This document shows, piece by piece, positions 1 to 10,144 of a stretch of 64,000 nt of DNA. Below the pieces are notes generated by a model. The model was not told where the DNA came from and made no database searches. It saw only the letters and a list, made by a program, of their open reading frames with translations. Origin of the DNA: Roseibium sediminicola (GTDB lineage: Bacteria; Pseudomonadota; Alphaproteobacteria; Rhizobiales; Stappiaceae); the NCBI RefSeq assembly GCF_023156505.1, contig NZ_JALNMJ010000003.1, positions 186,001 through 250,000 on the forward strand, written 5' to 3'. The first letter of the stretch is position 1; every line of letters starts with the position of its first letter. Made by a program: the position numbers and the translations under genes.

Positions 1-1389
1 GAGCCGGACATGGAAGCCGCCTTCAGGCGCTACCAGGAAGACCGGCGCCTGGAAGTGCTGCGCCTGCAGTCGGCGGCGCGCAACTCGCTGGAATGGTTCG
101 AGCACGTCAAGCGTTACCTCTATCTCGATCCGGTCCAGTTCAACTATTCCATGCTGACCCGCTCCCAGCGGATCAGCCATGAAAACCTGCGCCTGCGCGA
201 CCCGCAGTGGCTGGAATCGGCCGAGCGCTGGTTCATGGATCAGGCCGGTGTCTCGCCCAATGCGCCTGTTCGCTCGCCGATGTTCACGCCGTTCCGTTTG
301 CGCGGCATGGAGCTGAAGAACCGCATCGTTGTCTCGCCGATGGCCCAGTACAAGGCCGTCGACGGCGCGCCGGCCGACTGGCACCTGATCCATTACGGCG
401 AACGTGCCAAGGGCGGGGCGGGCCTTGTCTATGTGGAAATGACCTGTGTCAGCGCCGAAGGCCGGATCACGCCGGGCTGCCCGGGCCTCTATGCGCCGGA
501 GCACGAAGCCGCCTGGAAACGGCTGACGGACTTTGTTCATGCCGAGACCGACGCCAAGATCTGCTGCCAGATCGGCCATTCCGGCCGCAAGGGCTCCACC
601 CGGATCGGCTGGGAAGGCATGGATCAGCCGCTGGAAAGCGGCAACTGGGAGCTGGTCTCCGCCTCCGCAATTCCCTGGTCCGACAGCAACGCCATGCCGC
701 GCGAGATCACCCGCGCCGAGATGGACGAGATCAAGGGCCAGTTCGTATCCGCCGCCGAGATGGCCGGCCGCGCCGGTTTCGACATGATTGAGCTGCATGC
801 CGCCCATGGCTACCTGCTGTCCTCCTTCATTTCGCCGGTCTCCAATATCCGTGTCGATGAATATGGCGGCTCCCTGGAAAACCGTCTGCGCTGGCCGCTG
901 GACGTTTTCAAGGCGATGCGCGCCGTCTGGCCGGACGACAAGCCGATGTCCGTGCGTATCTCCGCCAATGACTGGGTCGGCGATGAAGGCATCACGCCGG
1001 ACGATGCGGTCGAGATCGCCAGGGCATTCCGCGACGCCGGTGTCGATCTGGTCGACGTCTCCGCGGGCCAGACCACGCCGAAGGCAAAGCCCGTCTATGG
1101 CCGCATGTTCCAGACGCCGTTCTCCGACCGGATCCGCAACGAGGGTGGCCTGCCGACCATGGCGGTCGGCAACATCTACGAGGCCGACCATGCCAACTCC
1201 ATCCTGATGGCAGGCCGAGCGGATCTTGTCGCTGTCGGCCGGCCGCATCTCGCCGATCCCTACTGGACGCTGCATGAAGCGGCCAAGATCGGCGATCGCA
1301 ACGCAACCGACTGGCCGCTCCCCTATCTGGCGGGCCGGGACCAGATGTGGCGTCTGGCCGATCGCGAAGCGGAGATGCTGAAAGTATGA
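1..1389 (+). CDS. Anthraniloyl-CoA monooxygenase / salicylyl-CoA 5-hydroxylase-type fusion, C-terminal part (5' end outside window)
   Basis: The frame is open through the left edge, so this is the C-terminal part of a longer protein. Residues 1-85 (counted from the first Met, at 10) look like the tail of an FAD aromatic monooxygenase. From about residue 88 an Old Yellow Enzyme-type flavin reductase begins ([19 protein letters not shown]), with GHSGRKGST near 190 and HAAHGYL near 263 lining the FMN site. This monooxygenase-plus-reductase fusion is the architecture of 2-aminobenzoyl-CoA monooxygenase/reductase, which hydroxylates and then reduces the aromatic ring of the CoA thioester. The downstream CoA ligase and beta-oxidation genes fit that role. 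Salicylyl-CoA as substrate cannot be excluded. Confidence 0.85.
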   Translation, partial: EPDMEAAFRRYQEDRRLEVLRLQSAARNSLEWFEHVKRYLYLDPVQFNYSMLTRSQRISHENLRLRDPQWLESAERWFMDQAGVSPNAPVRSPMFTPFRLRGMELKNRIVVSPMAQYKAVDGAPADWHLIHYGERAKGGAGLVYVEMTCVSAEGRITPGCPGLYAPEHEAAWKRLTDFVHAETDAKICCQIGHSGRKGSTRIGWEGMDQPLESGNWELVSASAIPWSDSNAMPREITRAEMDEIKGQFVSAAEMAGRAGFDMIELHAAHGYLLSSFISPVSNIRVDEYGGSLENRLRWPLDVFKAMRAVWPDDKPMSVRISANDWVGDEGITPDDAVEIARAFRDAGVDLVDVSAGQTTPKAKPVYGRMFQTPFSDRIRNEGGLPTMAVGNIYEADHANSILMAGRADLVAVGRPHLADPYWTLHEAAKIGDRNATDWPLPYLAGRDQMWRLADREAEMLKV

Positions 1390-2129
1390 GTGTCGCCGGC
1401 CGCCATATCATTGTCACGGGCGGCGGCAGCGGCGTCGGCGCCGCCTGCGCTCACCTTTTGGCCGACAAGGGGGCCAAGGTCACGATCTTCGGCCGGACTG
1501 AAAGCTCGCTGGCGGAGCAGAAACTGGCCTTCCAGGTCTGTGACGTTACCGACGCCGAGGCCGTCAACGCGGCCTTTGAGAGCGCACGCTCGCAACACGG
1601 CCCGGTCGACGGTGTGATTGCCAATGCGGGCGGCGCGCTCAGCAAACCTTTTGCCCGGACGACGGCGGATGACCTGCAGGCGATGATCAACGTCAATCTG
1701 CACGGCACCGCCAATGTCTGGCAGGCAGCCCTGCCGGACATGAAGGCAAGCGGCTGGGGCCGGATGATCGCGATTGCCTCGACGGCGGGCCTGCGCGGTT
1801 ATCCTTATGTCAGCGGCTATTGCGCGGCCAAACATGCCGTCGTCGGCCTGACCCGCTCTCTGGCGCGGGAACTCGCGAAAACCGGCATCACGGTCAACGC
1901 GATCTGCCCAGGCTTCATCGAGACGCCGATGCTGGAACGCTCGATCCAGAACATTGTCGAGAAGACCGGCATGAGCGCGGAAGCGGCCGCCGACAGTCTC
2001 AAGGCCGACAATCCGCAGGGCCGCTTCATCCAGGTGGAGGAAGTTGCTGAAGCAGTGCTCTATCTTTTCTCGGACGGGGCAAAGTCGGTCAATGGCCACG
2101 CGCTGACGCTGGCGGGAGGGGAGCTCTGA
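1386..2129 (+). CDS. SDR-family NAD(P)-dependent oxidoreductase, probably a 3-hydroxyacyl-CoA dehydrogenase step
   Basis: A 247-residue classical short-chain dehydrogenase. The Rossmann glycine motif TGGGSGVG lies at residues 10-17, NAG near residue 80, and the catalytic pair is Tyr145-x3-Lys149 (YCAAK). I start it at the ATG at 1386, which overlaps the previous stop codon (ATGA). An upstream in-frame ATG at 1347 would lie deep inside the previous gene. Translational coupling puts it in the aromatic-CoA operon, where oxidation of a hydroxyacyl-CoA intermediate after ring reduction is the likely step. Substrate is inferred from context only. Confidence 0.85.
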   Translation: MSVAGRHIIVTGGGSGVGAACAHLLADKGAKVTIFGRTESSLAEQKLAFQVCDVTDAEAVNAAFESARSQHGPVDGVIANAGGALSKPFARTTADDLQAMINVNLHGTANVWQAALPDMKASGWGRMIAIASTAGLRGYPYVSGYCAAKHAVVGLTRSLARELAKTGITVNAICPGFIETPMLERSIQNIVEKTGMSAEAAADSLKADNPQGRFIQVEEVAEAVLYLFSDGAKSVNGHALTLAGGEL

Positions 2130-2602
2130 TGCCGGAACTTTCACAGGATCAGTTGTCCAAGGCCCGTTTGCGGCTGTGGCTGAAGCTTCTGAAATCGGTC
2201 AACGGCATCGAGGCCGAGATCCGGCGCAATCTCAGGGACGGCCACAACACCACGCTGCCGCGCTTCGACGTCATGTCGGCGCTGGCGCGGTTTCCAGAAG
2301 GCCTGAAGATGTCGGACCTGTCCACCTTCCTGAAGGTTTCCAACGGCAATGTCACCGGCATTGTCGACAAGCTGACCGAGGAAGGTCTGGCAGAACGTGT
2401 CGCCGTTCCGGGCGATCGCCGGGCCCAGCTGGCCCGGCTGACGGGCAAGGGCAGGACGGCCTTCGAGGAGCTGGCCTTACATCACGAAAACTGGATCAAC
2501 GGCCTGCTGGACGGCTGGTCGCCCGAGGATATTGACGCGCTGTCGAGCCGTCTTGAGTTGGTCCTGAACCGCCAGAACGAAGAGGACGCGAGCCATGCGT
2601 GA
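2129..2602 (+). CDS. MarR-family transcriptional regulator
   Basis: A 157-residue MarR-type winged-helix protein. The DNA-binding core is at about residues 45-100 (recognition segment [20 protein letters not shown], wing near GDRRAQL), flanked by dimerisation helices. Its ATG touches the stop of the SDR gene (TGATG) and its 3' end overlaps the crotonase start, so it is translated with the catabolic enzymes. MarR proteins in aromatic-acid operons usually repress until an aromatic acid or its CoA ester binds, so autoregulation of this operon is likely. The operon promoter lies left of the window, so no operator could be examined. Confidence 0.85.
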   Translation: MPELSQDQLSKARLRLWLKLLKSVNGIEAEIRRNLRDGHNTTLPRFDVMSALARFPEGLKMSDLSTFLKVSNGNVTGIVDKLTEEGLAERVAVPGDRRAQLARLTGKGRTAFEELALHHENWINGLLDGWSPEDIDALSSRLELVLNRQNEEDASHA

Positions 2603-3395
2603 GGGTGTGACGCATTTCAACTGCGAGATTTCAGGCGGCATTGCGCGCATTTCGCTGGACCGGCCTGAGCGCAAGAACCCGCTGACCTTCGAGAGCTATG
2701 CCGAGCTGCGCGACTGGTTCCGCGACCTGCACTACTCCGACGATGTCCACGCCGTGGTGATCCTGCCGAATGGCGGCAATTTCTCCTCCGGCGGCGACGT
2801 GCACGACATTATCGGCCCGCTGACGAAAATGAACATGAAGGAACTGCTCGCCTTCACCCGGATGACCGGAGACCTGGTGAAAGCCATGCTCCATTGCGGC
2901 AAACCGATCATTTCCGCCGTTGACGGCATTTGCGCCGGGGCCGGCGCGATCATGGCAATGGCCTCGGATCTGCGCATCGCGACACCGGAGGCCAAGGTCG
3001 CGTTCCTGTTCAACCGCGTCGGTCTTGCCGGCTGCGACATGGGCGCCTGCGCGATCCTGCCGCGCATCATCGGCCAGGGACGGGCGGCGGAGCTTTTGTA
3101 TCTCGGCCGTTCCATGAAGGCCGAGGAAGGCCATGCCTGGGGCTTTTTCAATGCGGTTGTCGAGGCGGACGCGCTGGCAGGCGCAGCGGTTGAGATGGCT
3201 GAGCGCATTGTCGCCGGCCCGACCTTCGCCAATTCCATGACCAAGACCATGCTCGCCCAGGAATGGTCGATGACCCTGGACCAGGCCATCGAGGCAGAAG
3301 CCCAGGCGCAGGCGATCTGCATGCAGGGCAACGATTTCCGCCGGGCCTATGAGGCCTTCGTCAAGAAAGAAAAACCGGTCTTCGAGGGCGACTGA
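2595..3395 (+). CDS. Enoyl-CoA hydratase/isomerase (crotonase) family protein
   Basis: A 266-residue crotonase-fold protein. The two oxyanion-hole segments are visible: SSGGDV near residues 60-67 and CAGAGA at 113-118. By hand alignment the first catalytic Glu of true hydratases (rat E144) is replaced by Arg or Asn, while the second is kept as Glu166. An Asp at 148 (GCDMGA) sits close to the catalytic Asp of dienoyl-CoA isomerases. The enzyme may therefore isomerise, hydrolyse or open a ring rather than act as a plain hydratase. The start overlaps the MarR gene by 8 bases and the stop meets the ACAD start. Confidence 0.82.
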   Translation: MREGVTHFNCEISGGIARISLDRPERKNPLTFESYAELRDWFRDLHYSDDVHAVVILPNGGNFSSGGDVHDIIGPLTKMNMKELLAFTRMTGDLVKAMLHCGKPIISAVDGICAGAGAIMAMASDLRIATPEAKVAFLFNRVGLAGCDMGACAILPRIIGQGRAAELLYLGRSMKAEEGHAWGFFNAVVEADALAGAAVEMAERIVAGPTFANSMTKTMLAQEWSMTLDQAIEAEAQAQAICMQGNDFRRAYEAFVKKEKPVFEGD

Positions 3396-4549
3396 TGTCG
3401 GACAAGACTTTTCTTCAGTGGCCATTTTTTGAAGGCAAGCACCGGGTTCTCTCCGAGGAGCAGGAAAACTGGGCCGATGCCCACCTGGCCGATGTCGATC
3501 ATACCGACACGGATGCCGCCTGCCGGCATCTGGTCACGGCGCTTGGCGAAGCCGGGTTCCTGCAGCATTCCGGTGCTCCGGACGGCCGCCTGGACGTGCG
3601 CAGCCTCTGCCTGATCCGCGAAACTCTGGCCCGCCATGACGGTCTCGCCGATTTCGCCTTTGCCATGCAGGGGCTTGGCACCGGCGCGATCTCGCTGTTC
3701 GGCACCGACGACCAGAAAGCCGAGTGGCTGCCGAAGACACGCTCCGGCAAGGCCATCTCCGCCTTTGCCCTGACCGAGCCGCAATCGGGATCCGATGTCG
3801 CCAATTCGACCATGACCGCCACCGACGACGGCGATGCCTACGTGCTCGACGGCGAAAAGACCTGGATTTCCAACGGCGGCATTGCCGATGTCTATACGCT
3901 TTTTGCCCGCACCGGCGAGGCGCCGGGCGCCAAGGGCCTCAGCGCTTTCATCGTGACACCGGATCTGCCCGGTTTCGAAATCGCCGAACGGCTGGAGACC
4001 ATCGCGCCCCATCCGCTCGCCACCCTGCGCTTCACCGGCTGCCGGGTGCCGAAGGAAAACCTCATCGGTACGCCGGGGTCTGGCTTCCGGATTGCCATGT
4101 CGGTCCTCGACATTTTCCGCTCCACCGTTGCCGCCGCCGCCCTCGGCTTTGCGAGGCGGGCGCTCGACGAGGCGCTGTCGCGGGTCATCACGCGGGAAAT
4201 CCAGGGCGCGCCGCTGTTCGACCTGCAGCTGGTGCAGGGGCATATCGCCGACATGGCGCTCGATGTCGATGCCGCCGCTTTGCTCGTCTACCGGGCCGCC
4301 TGGACCAAGGATTCAGGTGCTCCGCGCGTGACCCGCGAAGCGGCCATGGCGAAGCTTTTCGCCACCGACCAGGCGCAGCAGATCATCGACAAGGCGGTCC
4401 AGCTGCATGGTGGTGACGGTGTCCGCTCCGGCACCACCGTCGAAAAGCTCTATCGTGAGATCCGGGCGTTGCGCATTTACGAAGGCGCGTCGGACGTTCA
4501 GAAAATCATCATCGCGCGCCAGGCCCTTGGCGCCTTTCAGGGAGACTGA
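3395..4549 (+). CDS. Acyl-CoA dehydrogenase
   Basis: A 384-residue flavoprotein of the acyl-CoA dehydrogenase family. FAD/substrate segments [16 protein letters not shown] and KTWISNG are present, and the C-terminal [11 protein letters not shown] carries the usual catalytic base, Glu363. The ATG at 3395 overlaps the crotonase stop (TGATG). In the CoA-dependent anthranilate pathway the reduced ring product needs beta-oxidation-like dehydrogenation, and this is the natural candidate. Electrons would go to electron-transfer flavoprotein, which is not encoded in the window. Confidence 0.88.
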   Translation: MSDKTFLQWPFFEGKHRVLSEEQENWADAHLADVDHTDTDAACRHLVTALGEAGFLQHSGAPDGRLDVRSLCLIRETLARHDGLADFAFAMQGLGTGAISLFGTDDQKAEWLPKTRSGKAISAFALTEPQSGSDVANSTMTATDDGDAYVLDGEKTWISNGGIADVYTLFARTGEAPGAKGLSAFIVTPDLPGFEIAERLETIAPHPLATLRFTGCRVPKENLIGTPGSGFRIAMSVLDIFRSTVAAAALGFARRALDEALSRVITREIQGAPLFDLQLVQGHIADMALDVDAAALLVYRAAWTKDSGAPRVTREAAMAKLFATDQAQQIIDKAVQLHGGDGVRSGTTVEKLYREIRALRIYEGASDVQKIIIARQALGAFQGD

Positions 4550-4552
4550 TCC

Positions 4553-6172
4553 ATGCTTGGTCCCTCCGCACATGTCGACACCTTCACCCGGGACAATCTT
4601 CCGCCGGAAGACCAGTGGCCCGATTTCCTGCTTGAGAATTTCCAGTATCCGGAGCGCCTCAACGCGGGTATCGAGCTGACCGACAGGATGGTCGAGCAGG
4701 GCTTCGGTGATCACACAGCCCTGATCGGCAACGGCCGCCGGCGCACCTACAAGGAACTTGCCGACTGGACCAACCGGCTGGCCCATGCGCTGACCGAGGA
4801 TCTCGGCGTCAAGCCGGGTAACCGGGTGCTGATCCGTTCCGCCAACAACCCGGCCATGGTCGCCTGCTGGCTGGCGGCCACCAAGGCCGGTGCGGTGGTC
4901 GTCAACACCATGCCGATGCTGCGGGCAGGGGAACTTGGCAAGATCGTCGACAAGGCGGAGATTGAGTTTGCGCTCTGCGACACCCGTTTGATGGACGAGA
5001 TGGTCGCCTGCGCCAAGACGTCGTCTTTTCTCAAAAAAGTCATCGGTTTTGACGGCACCTCCAACCACGACGCCGAACTGGACCGTCTGGCACTGGAAAA
5101 ATCCGTTCTTTATGACGCTGTGCCGACCGGCCGCGACGATGTTGCGCTGCTGGGCTTCACCTCAGGTTCCACCGGCACGCCCAAGGCGACGATGCATTTC
5201 CATCGCGATCTGCTGATCATCGCCGACGGTTATGCGAAGGAAGTGCTCGGTGTGACCCCGGACGACGTCTTTGTCGGTTCGCCGCCGCTCGCCTTCACGT
5301 TCGGTCTCGGCGGCCTTGCGATCTTCCCGCTGCGCTTTGGCGCGGCCGCCACGCTTTTGGAAGCCGCGACACCGCCGAACATGGTCGAGATCATCGAGAA
5401 ATACAAAGCGACCGTCTGCTTCACCGCGCCGACCGCCTACCGGGTCATGCTGCAGGCCATGGACGAAGGCGCGGACCTGTCGTCGCTGCGCGCGGCCGTT
5501 TCGGCCGGAGAAACCCTGCCGGCACCGGTCTATGAAGCCTGGATGGCAAAGACCGGCAAACCGATGCTGGATGGCATCGGCGCCACCGAGATGCTGCATA
5601 TCTTCATCTCCAACCGCTTCGAGGATCACAAGCCCGCCTGTACCGGCAAGCCGGTCAGCGGCTACGAGGTCAAGATCATCGGCCCGGACGGCGCATCCGT
5701 TGCGCCGGGCGAGGTCGGTCGCCTGGCCGTGCGTGGCCCCACCGGTTGCCGCTATCTCGCGGATGACCGCCAGCAGGACTATGTGGTCGACGGCTGGAAC
5801 ATCACCGGCGACAGCTTTTCCATGAGCGAGGACGGCCACCTGCATTTTGCCGCCCGCAACGACGACATGATCATCTCCGCCGGCTACAACATTGCCGGAC
5901 CGGAAGTGGAGGCGGCGCTGCTCGCCCATGCGGCCGTCCAGGAATGCGCCGTCATCGGCGTTCCGGACGAGGGTCGCGGCTCGATCGTTCAGGCCCATGT
6001 GGTCGTCGCCGAGGGAATCGAAATCTCGGAAGAGCTCGTCAAGGCTCTGAAAGATCACGTGAAAGCGACGATCGCGCCTTACAAGTATCCGCGCTCGATC
6101 ATTTTCGAGGACACCCTGCCGAAGACCGAAACCGGCAAGATCCAGCGTTTCCGGCTGAGGCCGGATGCCTGA
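4553..6172 (+). CDS. 2-aminobenzoate (benzoate-type) CoA ligase
   Basis: A 539-residue ANL-superfamily acyl-CoA synthetase that makes an aryl-CoA from the acid, ATP and CoA. The phosphate-binding loop GFTSGSTGTPK starts at residue 201, GATEM follows near 343, DGWNITGD near 413, and the C-terminal lysine motif PKTETGKIQ is near 523. The N-terminal sequence resembles benzoate/2-aminobenzoate CoA ligases more than fatty-acid ligases. It lies 3 bp behind the dehydrogenase and ends the enzyme block before the importer genes. Anthranilate as substrate is inferred from the monooxygenase/reductase fusion at the left edge. Confidence 0.85.
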   Translation: MLGPSAHVDTFTRDNLPPEDQWPDFLLENFQYPERLNAGIELTDRMVEQGFGDHTALIGNGRRRTYKELADWTNRLAHALTEDLGVKPGNRVLIRSANNPAMVACWLAATKAGAVVVNTMPMLRAGELGKIVDKAEIEFALCDTRLMDEMVACAKTSSFLKKVIGFDGTSNHDAELDRLALEKSVLYDAVPTGRDDVALLGFTSGSTGTPKATMHFHRDLLIIADGYAKEVLGVTPDDVFVGSPPLAFTFGLGGLAIFPLRFGAAATLLEAATPPNMVEIIEKYKATVCFTAPTAYRVMLQAMDEGADLSSLRAAVSAGETLPAPVYEAWMAKTGKPMLDGIGATEMLHIFISNRFEDHKPACTGKPVSGYEVKIIGPDGASVAPGEVGRLAVRGPTGCRYLADDRQQDYVVDGWNITGDSFSMSEDGHLHFAARNDDMIISAGYNIAGPEVEAALLAHAAVQECAVIGVPDEGRGSIVQAHVVVAEGIEISEELVKALKDHVKATIAPYKYPRSIIFEDTLPKTETGKIQRFRLRPDA

Positions 6173-6308
6173 GCAGTGGCTCATCCCGCATGGGGCGCGG
6201 GTTATTTAACAAAAACAAGCCCTTGGCCGATTGTGCTCAAGCAAGGAAGCACGGCGGCACCTGAATAGAAACGGGAACAGCAGTCTTAAAGACCAAGAGG
6301 AACAGCAG

Positions 6309-7445
6309 ATGAAATTCACGACAATGGCAGCCGCCGCCGCTCTTGCAATCGGCCTAACCAGCGCCCAGGCCGAGCCGGTCAAGGTCGGCATGATCACCAC
6401 GCTGTCCGGCGGTGGTGCCGGCCTCGGCATCGATGTCCGCGACGGCTTCATGCTGGCGGTCAAGCAGGCCGGTAATCCGGATCTGGAAGTCGTCATTGAG
6501 GACGACCAGCGCAAGCCGGACATCGCCGTCCAGCTGGCCGACAAGATGGTGCAGTCCGAAAAGGTCGATGTGCTCACCGGCATCATCTGGTCGAACCTGG
6601 CCATGGCCGTGGTCCCGGCGGTGACCGCCCAGGGCAAGTTCTATCTCTCGCCGAACGCGGGCCCGTCGGCTCTCGCCGGCAAGGGCTGCCACCCGAACTA
6701 TTTCAACGTCGCCTGGCAGAACGACAACCTGCATGAAGCCGCCGGCGCCTACGCCAATTTCGAAGGTTTCAAGAACAGCTTCATCCTGGCGCCGAACTAT
6801 CCGGCCGGCAAGGACGCGCTCACTGGCTACAAGCGCATGTATCAGGGCGACGTCGCGGGCGAGCTTTACACCAAGCTCGGCCAGACCGACTATGCGGCGG
6901 AACTCGCACAGATCCGTGCGTCGGGTGCCGACAGCGTCTACTTCTTCCTGCCGGGCGGCATGGGGATCTCGTTCCTGAAACAGTACAAGGACAGCGGCAT
7001 CGACCTTCCCGTCGTCGGTCCGGCCTTTTCGTTTGATCAGGGCATCCTGCAGGCCGTCGGCGATGCCGCGCTCGGCGTAAAGAACACCAGCCAATGGAGC
7101 AAGGACATCGAGGCGCCGGCCAACAAGGCCTTCGTCGAAGCCTTCCAGGCCGAATACGGCCGCCTGCCGTCCCTCTATGCTTCGCAGGGTTTTGATACCG
7201 CCAACCTGCTGCTCTCCGCCATGGCCAAGGCCGACGTGAAAGACGCCGACGCCTTCCGCGCGGCGCTGGAAGAGGCCGACTTCGCCTCCACCCGCGGCAA
7301 CTTCAAGTTCGGCCCGAACCACCATCCGATCCAGGACATCTATGTCCGCGAAGTGATCAAGGAAGGCGACGTCTACACCAACAAGATCATCGGCAAGGCG
7401 CTGACCAGCCACGCCGATGCCTACTGGTCCGAGTGCAGCATGTAA
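6309..7445 (+). CDS. Branched-chain amino-acid-type ABC transporter substrate-binding protein
   Basis: A 378-residue periplasmic binding protein of the LivK (Peripla_BP_6) family. I start at the ATG at 6309, preceded by AAGAGGAA. This gives a signal peptide of about 21 residues ending in SAQA before EPVKVGM. An in-frame ATG at 6231 would bury the signal peptide. The mature part starts with the family pattern VGMITTLSGGGAGLG. It follows an aryl-CoA ligase and precedes a full Liv-type importer, so the likely ligand is the aromatic acid degraded by the operon rather than leucine. Confidence 0.88.
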   Translation: MKFTTMAAAAALAIGLTSAQAEPVKVGMITTLSGGGAGLGIDVRDGFMLAVKQAGNPDLEVVIEDDQRKPDIAVQLADKMVQSEKVDVLTGIIWSNLAMAVVPAVTAQGKFYLSPNAGPSALAGKGCHPNYFNVAWQNDNLHEAAGAYANFEGFKNSFILAPNYPAGKDALTGYKRMYQGDVAGELYTKLGQTDYAAELAQIRASGADSVYFFLPGGMGISFLKQYKDSGIDLPVVGPAFSFDQGILQAVGDAALGVKNTSQWSKDIEAPANKAFVEAFQAEYGRLPSLYASQGFDTANLLLSAMAKADVKDADAFRAALEEADFASTRGNFKFGPNHHPIQDIYVREVIKEGDVYTNKIIGKALTSHADAYWSECSM

Positions 7446-7457
7446 GGTAAGCACTTC

Positions 7458-7485
7458 GCGCCGGCCCGATTCTTCGGGCCGGCGC
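7458..7485 (+). promoter_or_regulatory. Stem-loop between the binding-protein and permease genes
   Basis: Arms GCGCCGGCCCGA (7458-7469) and TCGGGCCGGCGC (7474-7485) form a perfect 12-bp stem with a 4-base loop. No T-run follows, so it is more likely an mRNA 3'-end stabiliser or processing block than a strong terminator. Such a hairpin would leave binding-protein mRNA in excess over permease mRNA. Confidence 0.7.
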
Positions 7486-7501
7486 CAAGGGCGGGGATCT
7501 C

Positions 7502-8422
7502 ATGTCTTTGTTATTGCTCATAGAGCAGGTTCTGAACGGCCTGCAATTCGGCATCATGCTGTTCCTGATGGCTGCCGGACTGACGCTCATCTTCGGCGTG
7601 ATGGGGCTGATCAACCTGGCCCACGGCTCGCTCTACATGGTCGGTGCCTTCTGCGCAGCGGCCGTCGCCGCCGCCACCGGATCGTTCCTGCTCGGCCTTG
7701 TGGCCGCGCTGGCGGGTGCCGCGATAGCGGGTGCGCTGGTGGAACTGGTCGTGATCCGGCGTCTTTACGACAAGGACCATCTCGACCAGGTGCTGGCGAC
7801 CTTCGCCCTGATCCTGATTTTTTCGGAAGGCACGCGCTGGATCTTCGGCTCGTTTCCGCTCTTCCTGAACGTGCCCGAGTTTCTCTCCGGCCCGGTGACC
7901 CTGCCGGGCGGTATCGAATATCCGCTTTACCGGTTGACCCTGATCGTGGTCGGTCTGCTCGTGGCATTAGGCCTGTGGCTGCTGATTTCCCGGACCCGCC
8001 TTGGGGTGCAGATCCGCGCCGGTGAAAACGACCGCGAAATGATTGCCGCCCTCGGCATCGACATCGCCAAGCTCTACACCATCGTCTTTGCGCTCGGCGC
8101 CGCGCTGGCCGGCCTTGCCGGTGCGCTGGTCGGTGCGATCCAGTCGGTTCAGGTGGGCATGGGCGAACCGGTCCTGATCCTTGCCTTCGTCGTCATCGTC
8201 ATCGGCGGCATCGGCTCCATCAAGGGCGCGCTGGTCGGGGCGATCCTGGTCGGCCTCACCGACACGCTCGGCGGCATCTTCCTGCCGGAGCTCCTGAAGC
8301 TGGTTCTCGATCCATCGACCGCAACCTCGGTCGGCTCCTCGCTCGCCTCCATGGCGATCTATATTCTCATGGCTGCGGTGCTGATCCTGCGTCCTGCCGG
8401 ACTGTTCGGAGCGCGCGCATGA
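7502..8422 (+). CDS. Branched-chain-type ABC transporter permease (LivH family)
   Basis: A 306-residue hydrophobic protein with about eight membrane spans, of the BPD_transp_2 (LivH) family. Typical features are FGIMLFLMAAGLTLIFGVMG near the N-terminus and the cytoplasmic coupling segment with EMIAALGID. The ATG at 7502 follows GGGGATCT. It is the first permease of a four-gene importer block and overlaps the next gene by 4 bases. It should pair with the LivM-type subunit to form the inner-membrane channel for the ligand of the upstream binding protein. Confidence 0.88.
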   Translation: MSLLLLIEQVLNGLQFGIMLFLMAAGLTLIFGVMGLINLAHGSLYMVGAFCAAAVAAATGSFLLGLVAALAGAAIAGALVELVVIRRLYDKDHLDQVLATFALILIFSEGTRWIFGSFPLFLNVPEFLSGPVTLPGGIEYPLYRLTLIVVGLLVALGLWLLISRTRLGVQIRAGENDREMIAALGIDIAKLYTIVFALGAALAGLAGALVGAIQSVQVGMGEPVLILAFVVIVIGGIGSIKGALVGAILVGLTDTLGGIFLPELLKLVLDPSTATSVGSSLASMAIYILMAAVLILRPAGLFGARA

Positions 8423-9402
8423 TCCGGGAAAGCTACCTCAACGCCGCGACGCTGGCGCTGCTCGTCGCCATTCCTGTCTGGGCAATGAGCGCCGACGAAC
8501 CCTTCACCATCACCCTGATGACCCGCGCCGTGGTCTTCGCCATCGCCGCCGTCGGCCTCAACATCGCGCTGGGTCTCGGCGGGTTGGTCAGCCTCGGCCA
8601 TGCGGTCTTCTTCGGTCTCGGCGGCTATGCCATGGGCATTCTCGCACACCACGCCCAGACTTATACCGCCGTCACCGAATGGCCGTTTCTGATCGAGGGC
8701 ACCAAATCGATGCCGGTGATCTGGCTGGTCGCAGTGGTGCTGTCGTCGCTGGCCGCGCTGGTGATCGGCATCCTGTCGCTGCGGACCGCCGGTGTCTATT
8801 TCATCATGATCACGCTGGCCTTTGGGCAGATGTTCTTCTTCTTCGCCATTTCCTGGGCGGAATATGGCGGCGAGGACGGGCTCTCCATCTATGTCCGCAA
8901 CGGCTTTCCGGGGCTGAACACGCTGGACCCGATCCAGTTCTACGGCCTCTGCCTGGCACTGCTCTGCCTGGTGCTCGCCTTTGCCTGGCGCCTTGGCGGG
9001 TCGCCCTTCGGTCTGGCGCTGAACGCCGCCCGGCAGGTGCCGGTGCGGGTGGAAACCGTCGGGCTCGATCCGGTGCGTCTCAAGCTGGTCGCTTTTGTGG
9101 TCTCCGGGGCGATCACCGGTCTCGCGGGTGCGCTCTTTGCCGACCTCAACCGCTTTGTCAGCCCGACCATGTTCTCCTGGCAGACGAGCGGCGAAATCAT
9201 GATCTTCATCATCATCGGCGGGGTCGGCCGCCTGTTCGGCCCGGTGGTCGGCGCGCTGGTCTTCGTCGCGCTGGAACACTGGCTCGGAGGCCTCTCCGAC
9301 TTCTGGCACATCTATCTTGGCCTGCTGCTGCTCGTCATTGTCCTGTTCGGACGAGGCGGCCTAATCGGCATGATTTGCGGACGGGAGAAGGTGCATGACT
9401 GA
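8419..9402 (+). CDS. Branched-chain-type ABC transporter permease (LivM family)
   Basis: A 327-residue membrane protein of the LivM family. Recognisable segments are GLNIALGLGGLVSLGHAVFF near residue 50 and GEIMIFIIIGGVGRLFGPVV near 260. It starts by an ATGA overlap with the LivH-type gene and itself overlaps the ATPase gene by 8 bases, so the importer is tightly coupled. It forms the second half of the transmembrane channel. Confidence 0.88.
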   Translation: MIRESYLNAATLALLVAIPVWAMSADEPFTITLMTRAVVFAIAAVGLNIALGLGGLVSLGHAVFFGLGGYAMGILAHHAQTYTAVTEWPFLIEGTKSMPVIWLVAVVLSSLAALVIGILSLRTAGVYFIMITLAFGQMFFFFAISWAEYGGEDGLSIYVRNGFPGLNTLDPIQFYGLCLALLCLVLAFAWRLGGSPFGLALNAARQVPVRVETVGLDPVRLKLVAFVVSGAITGLAGALFADLNRFVSPTMFSWQTSGEIMIFIIIGGVGRLFGPVVGALVFVALEHWLGGLSDFWHIYLGLLLLVIVLFGRGGLIGMICGREKVHD

Positions 9403-10144
9403 CGCTGTTCTGCAAACGAAAGGCATCACCAAGAGCTTCGGCGCGCTGCGCGCCAGCCGGGACATTTCCATCGACCTGAAACCCGGCGAGATCCATGCGA
9501 TCATCGGTCCGAACGGCGCCGGCAAGTCGACCCTGATCGGCCAGATCTGCGGCACGCTCAAACCCGACGCAGGCTCGGTGCATCTGCTCGGGCAGGACGT
9601 TACCCAGGAGCCGACACGGTCGCGCGCCCGGGCAGGGCTCGGCCGGACCTTCCAGATCTCCGCGCTCGCCATGGAGGACACGGTTCTCCAGAATGCCGTG
9701 CTCGGCGCATTGGGAGCGGCCGGCAAGCCCTGGCGGTTCTTCGGCAATGCGCTCAAGGACAAGGCCCTGCGCGAAACGGCGGAAGAGGCGCTGGAGCGTG
9801 TCGGTCTCCAGGATCAGGCGCGCATGCGCACCGCCGAACTCAGCCATGGCCAGCGCCGGCAGCTCGAGGTTGCGGTTGCCCTGACGCTCAAACCCAAGGC
9901 TCTCGTGATGGACGAGCCGATGGCCGGCATGGGTTCGGAAGGCTCCAAGATCCTCACCGGGTTCCTGGACAAGCTGCGCCAGGAGGCGCCGATCCTGCTG
10001 GTGGAACACGACATGGACGCTGTTTTCTCGCTCGCCGACCGGATCAGCGTGCTGGTCTATGGCGAGGTGATCGCCACCGGCACGGTCGACGAAATCCGGG
10101 CCAATACCGCCGTCAAGGAAGCCTATCTGGGGGACGAGGCATGA
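9395..10144 (+). CDS. ABC transporter ATP-binding protein (LivG family)
   Basis: A 249-residue ABC ATPase. Walker A GPNGAGKST is near residue 38, the signature LSHGQRRQLEVA near 149, and Walker B ALVMDEPMAGM near 169. The signature has His in place of the usual second Gly, common in LivG proteins. RBS GGGAGAAGG precedes the ATG at 9395. It is one of two nucleotide-binding subunits powering the importer and overlaps the LivF-type gene by 4 bases. Confidence 0.9.
   Translation: MTDAVLQTKGITKSFGALRASRDISIDLKPGEIHAIIGPNGAGKSTLIGQICGTLKPDAGSVHLLGQDVTQEPTRSRARAGLGRTFQISALAMEDTVLQNAVLGALGAAGKPWRFFGNALKDKALRETAEEALERVGLQDQARMRTAELSHGQRRQLEVAVALTLKPKALVMDEPMAGMGSEGSKILTGFLDKLRQEAPILLVEHDMDAVFSLADRISVLVYGEVIATGTVDEIRANTAVKEAYLGDEA

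Noticed and set aside
6173..6308. Terminator between the CoA ligase and the binding-protein gene
   Set aside because: Only a 5-bp CCCGC/GCGGG stem with a short T-run is present; too weak to call.
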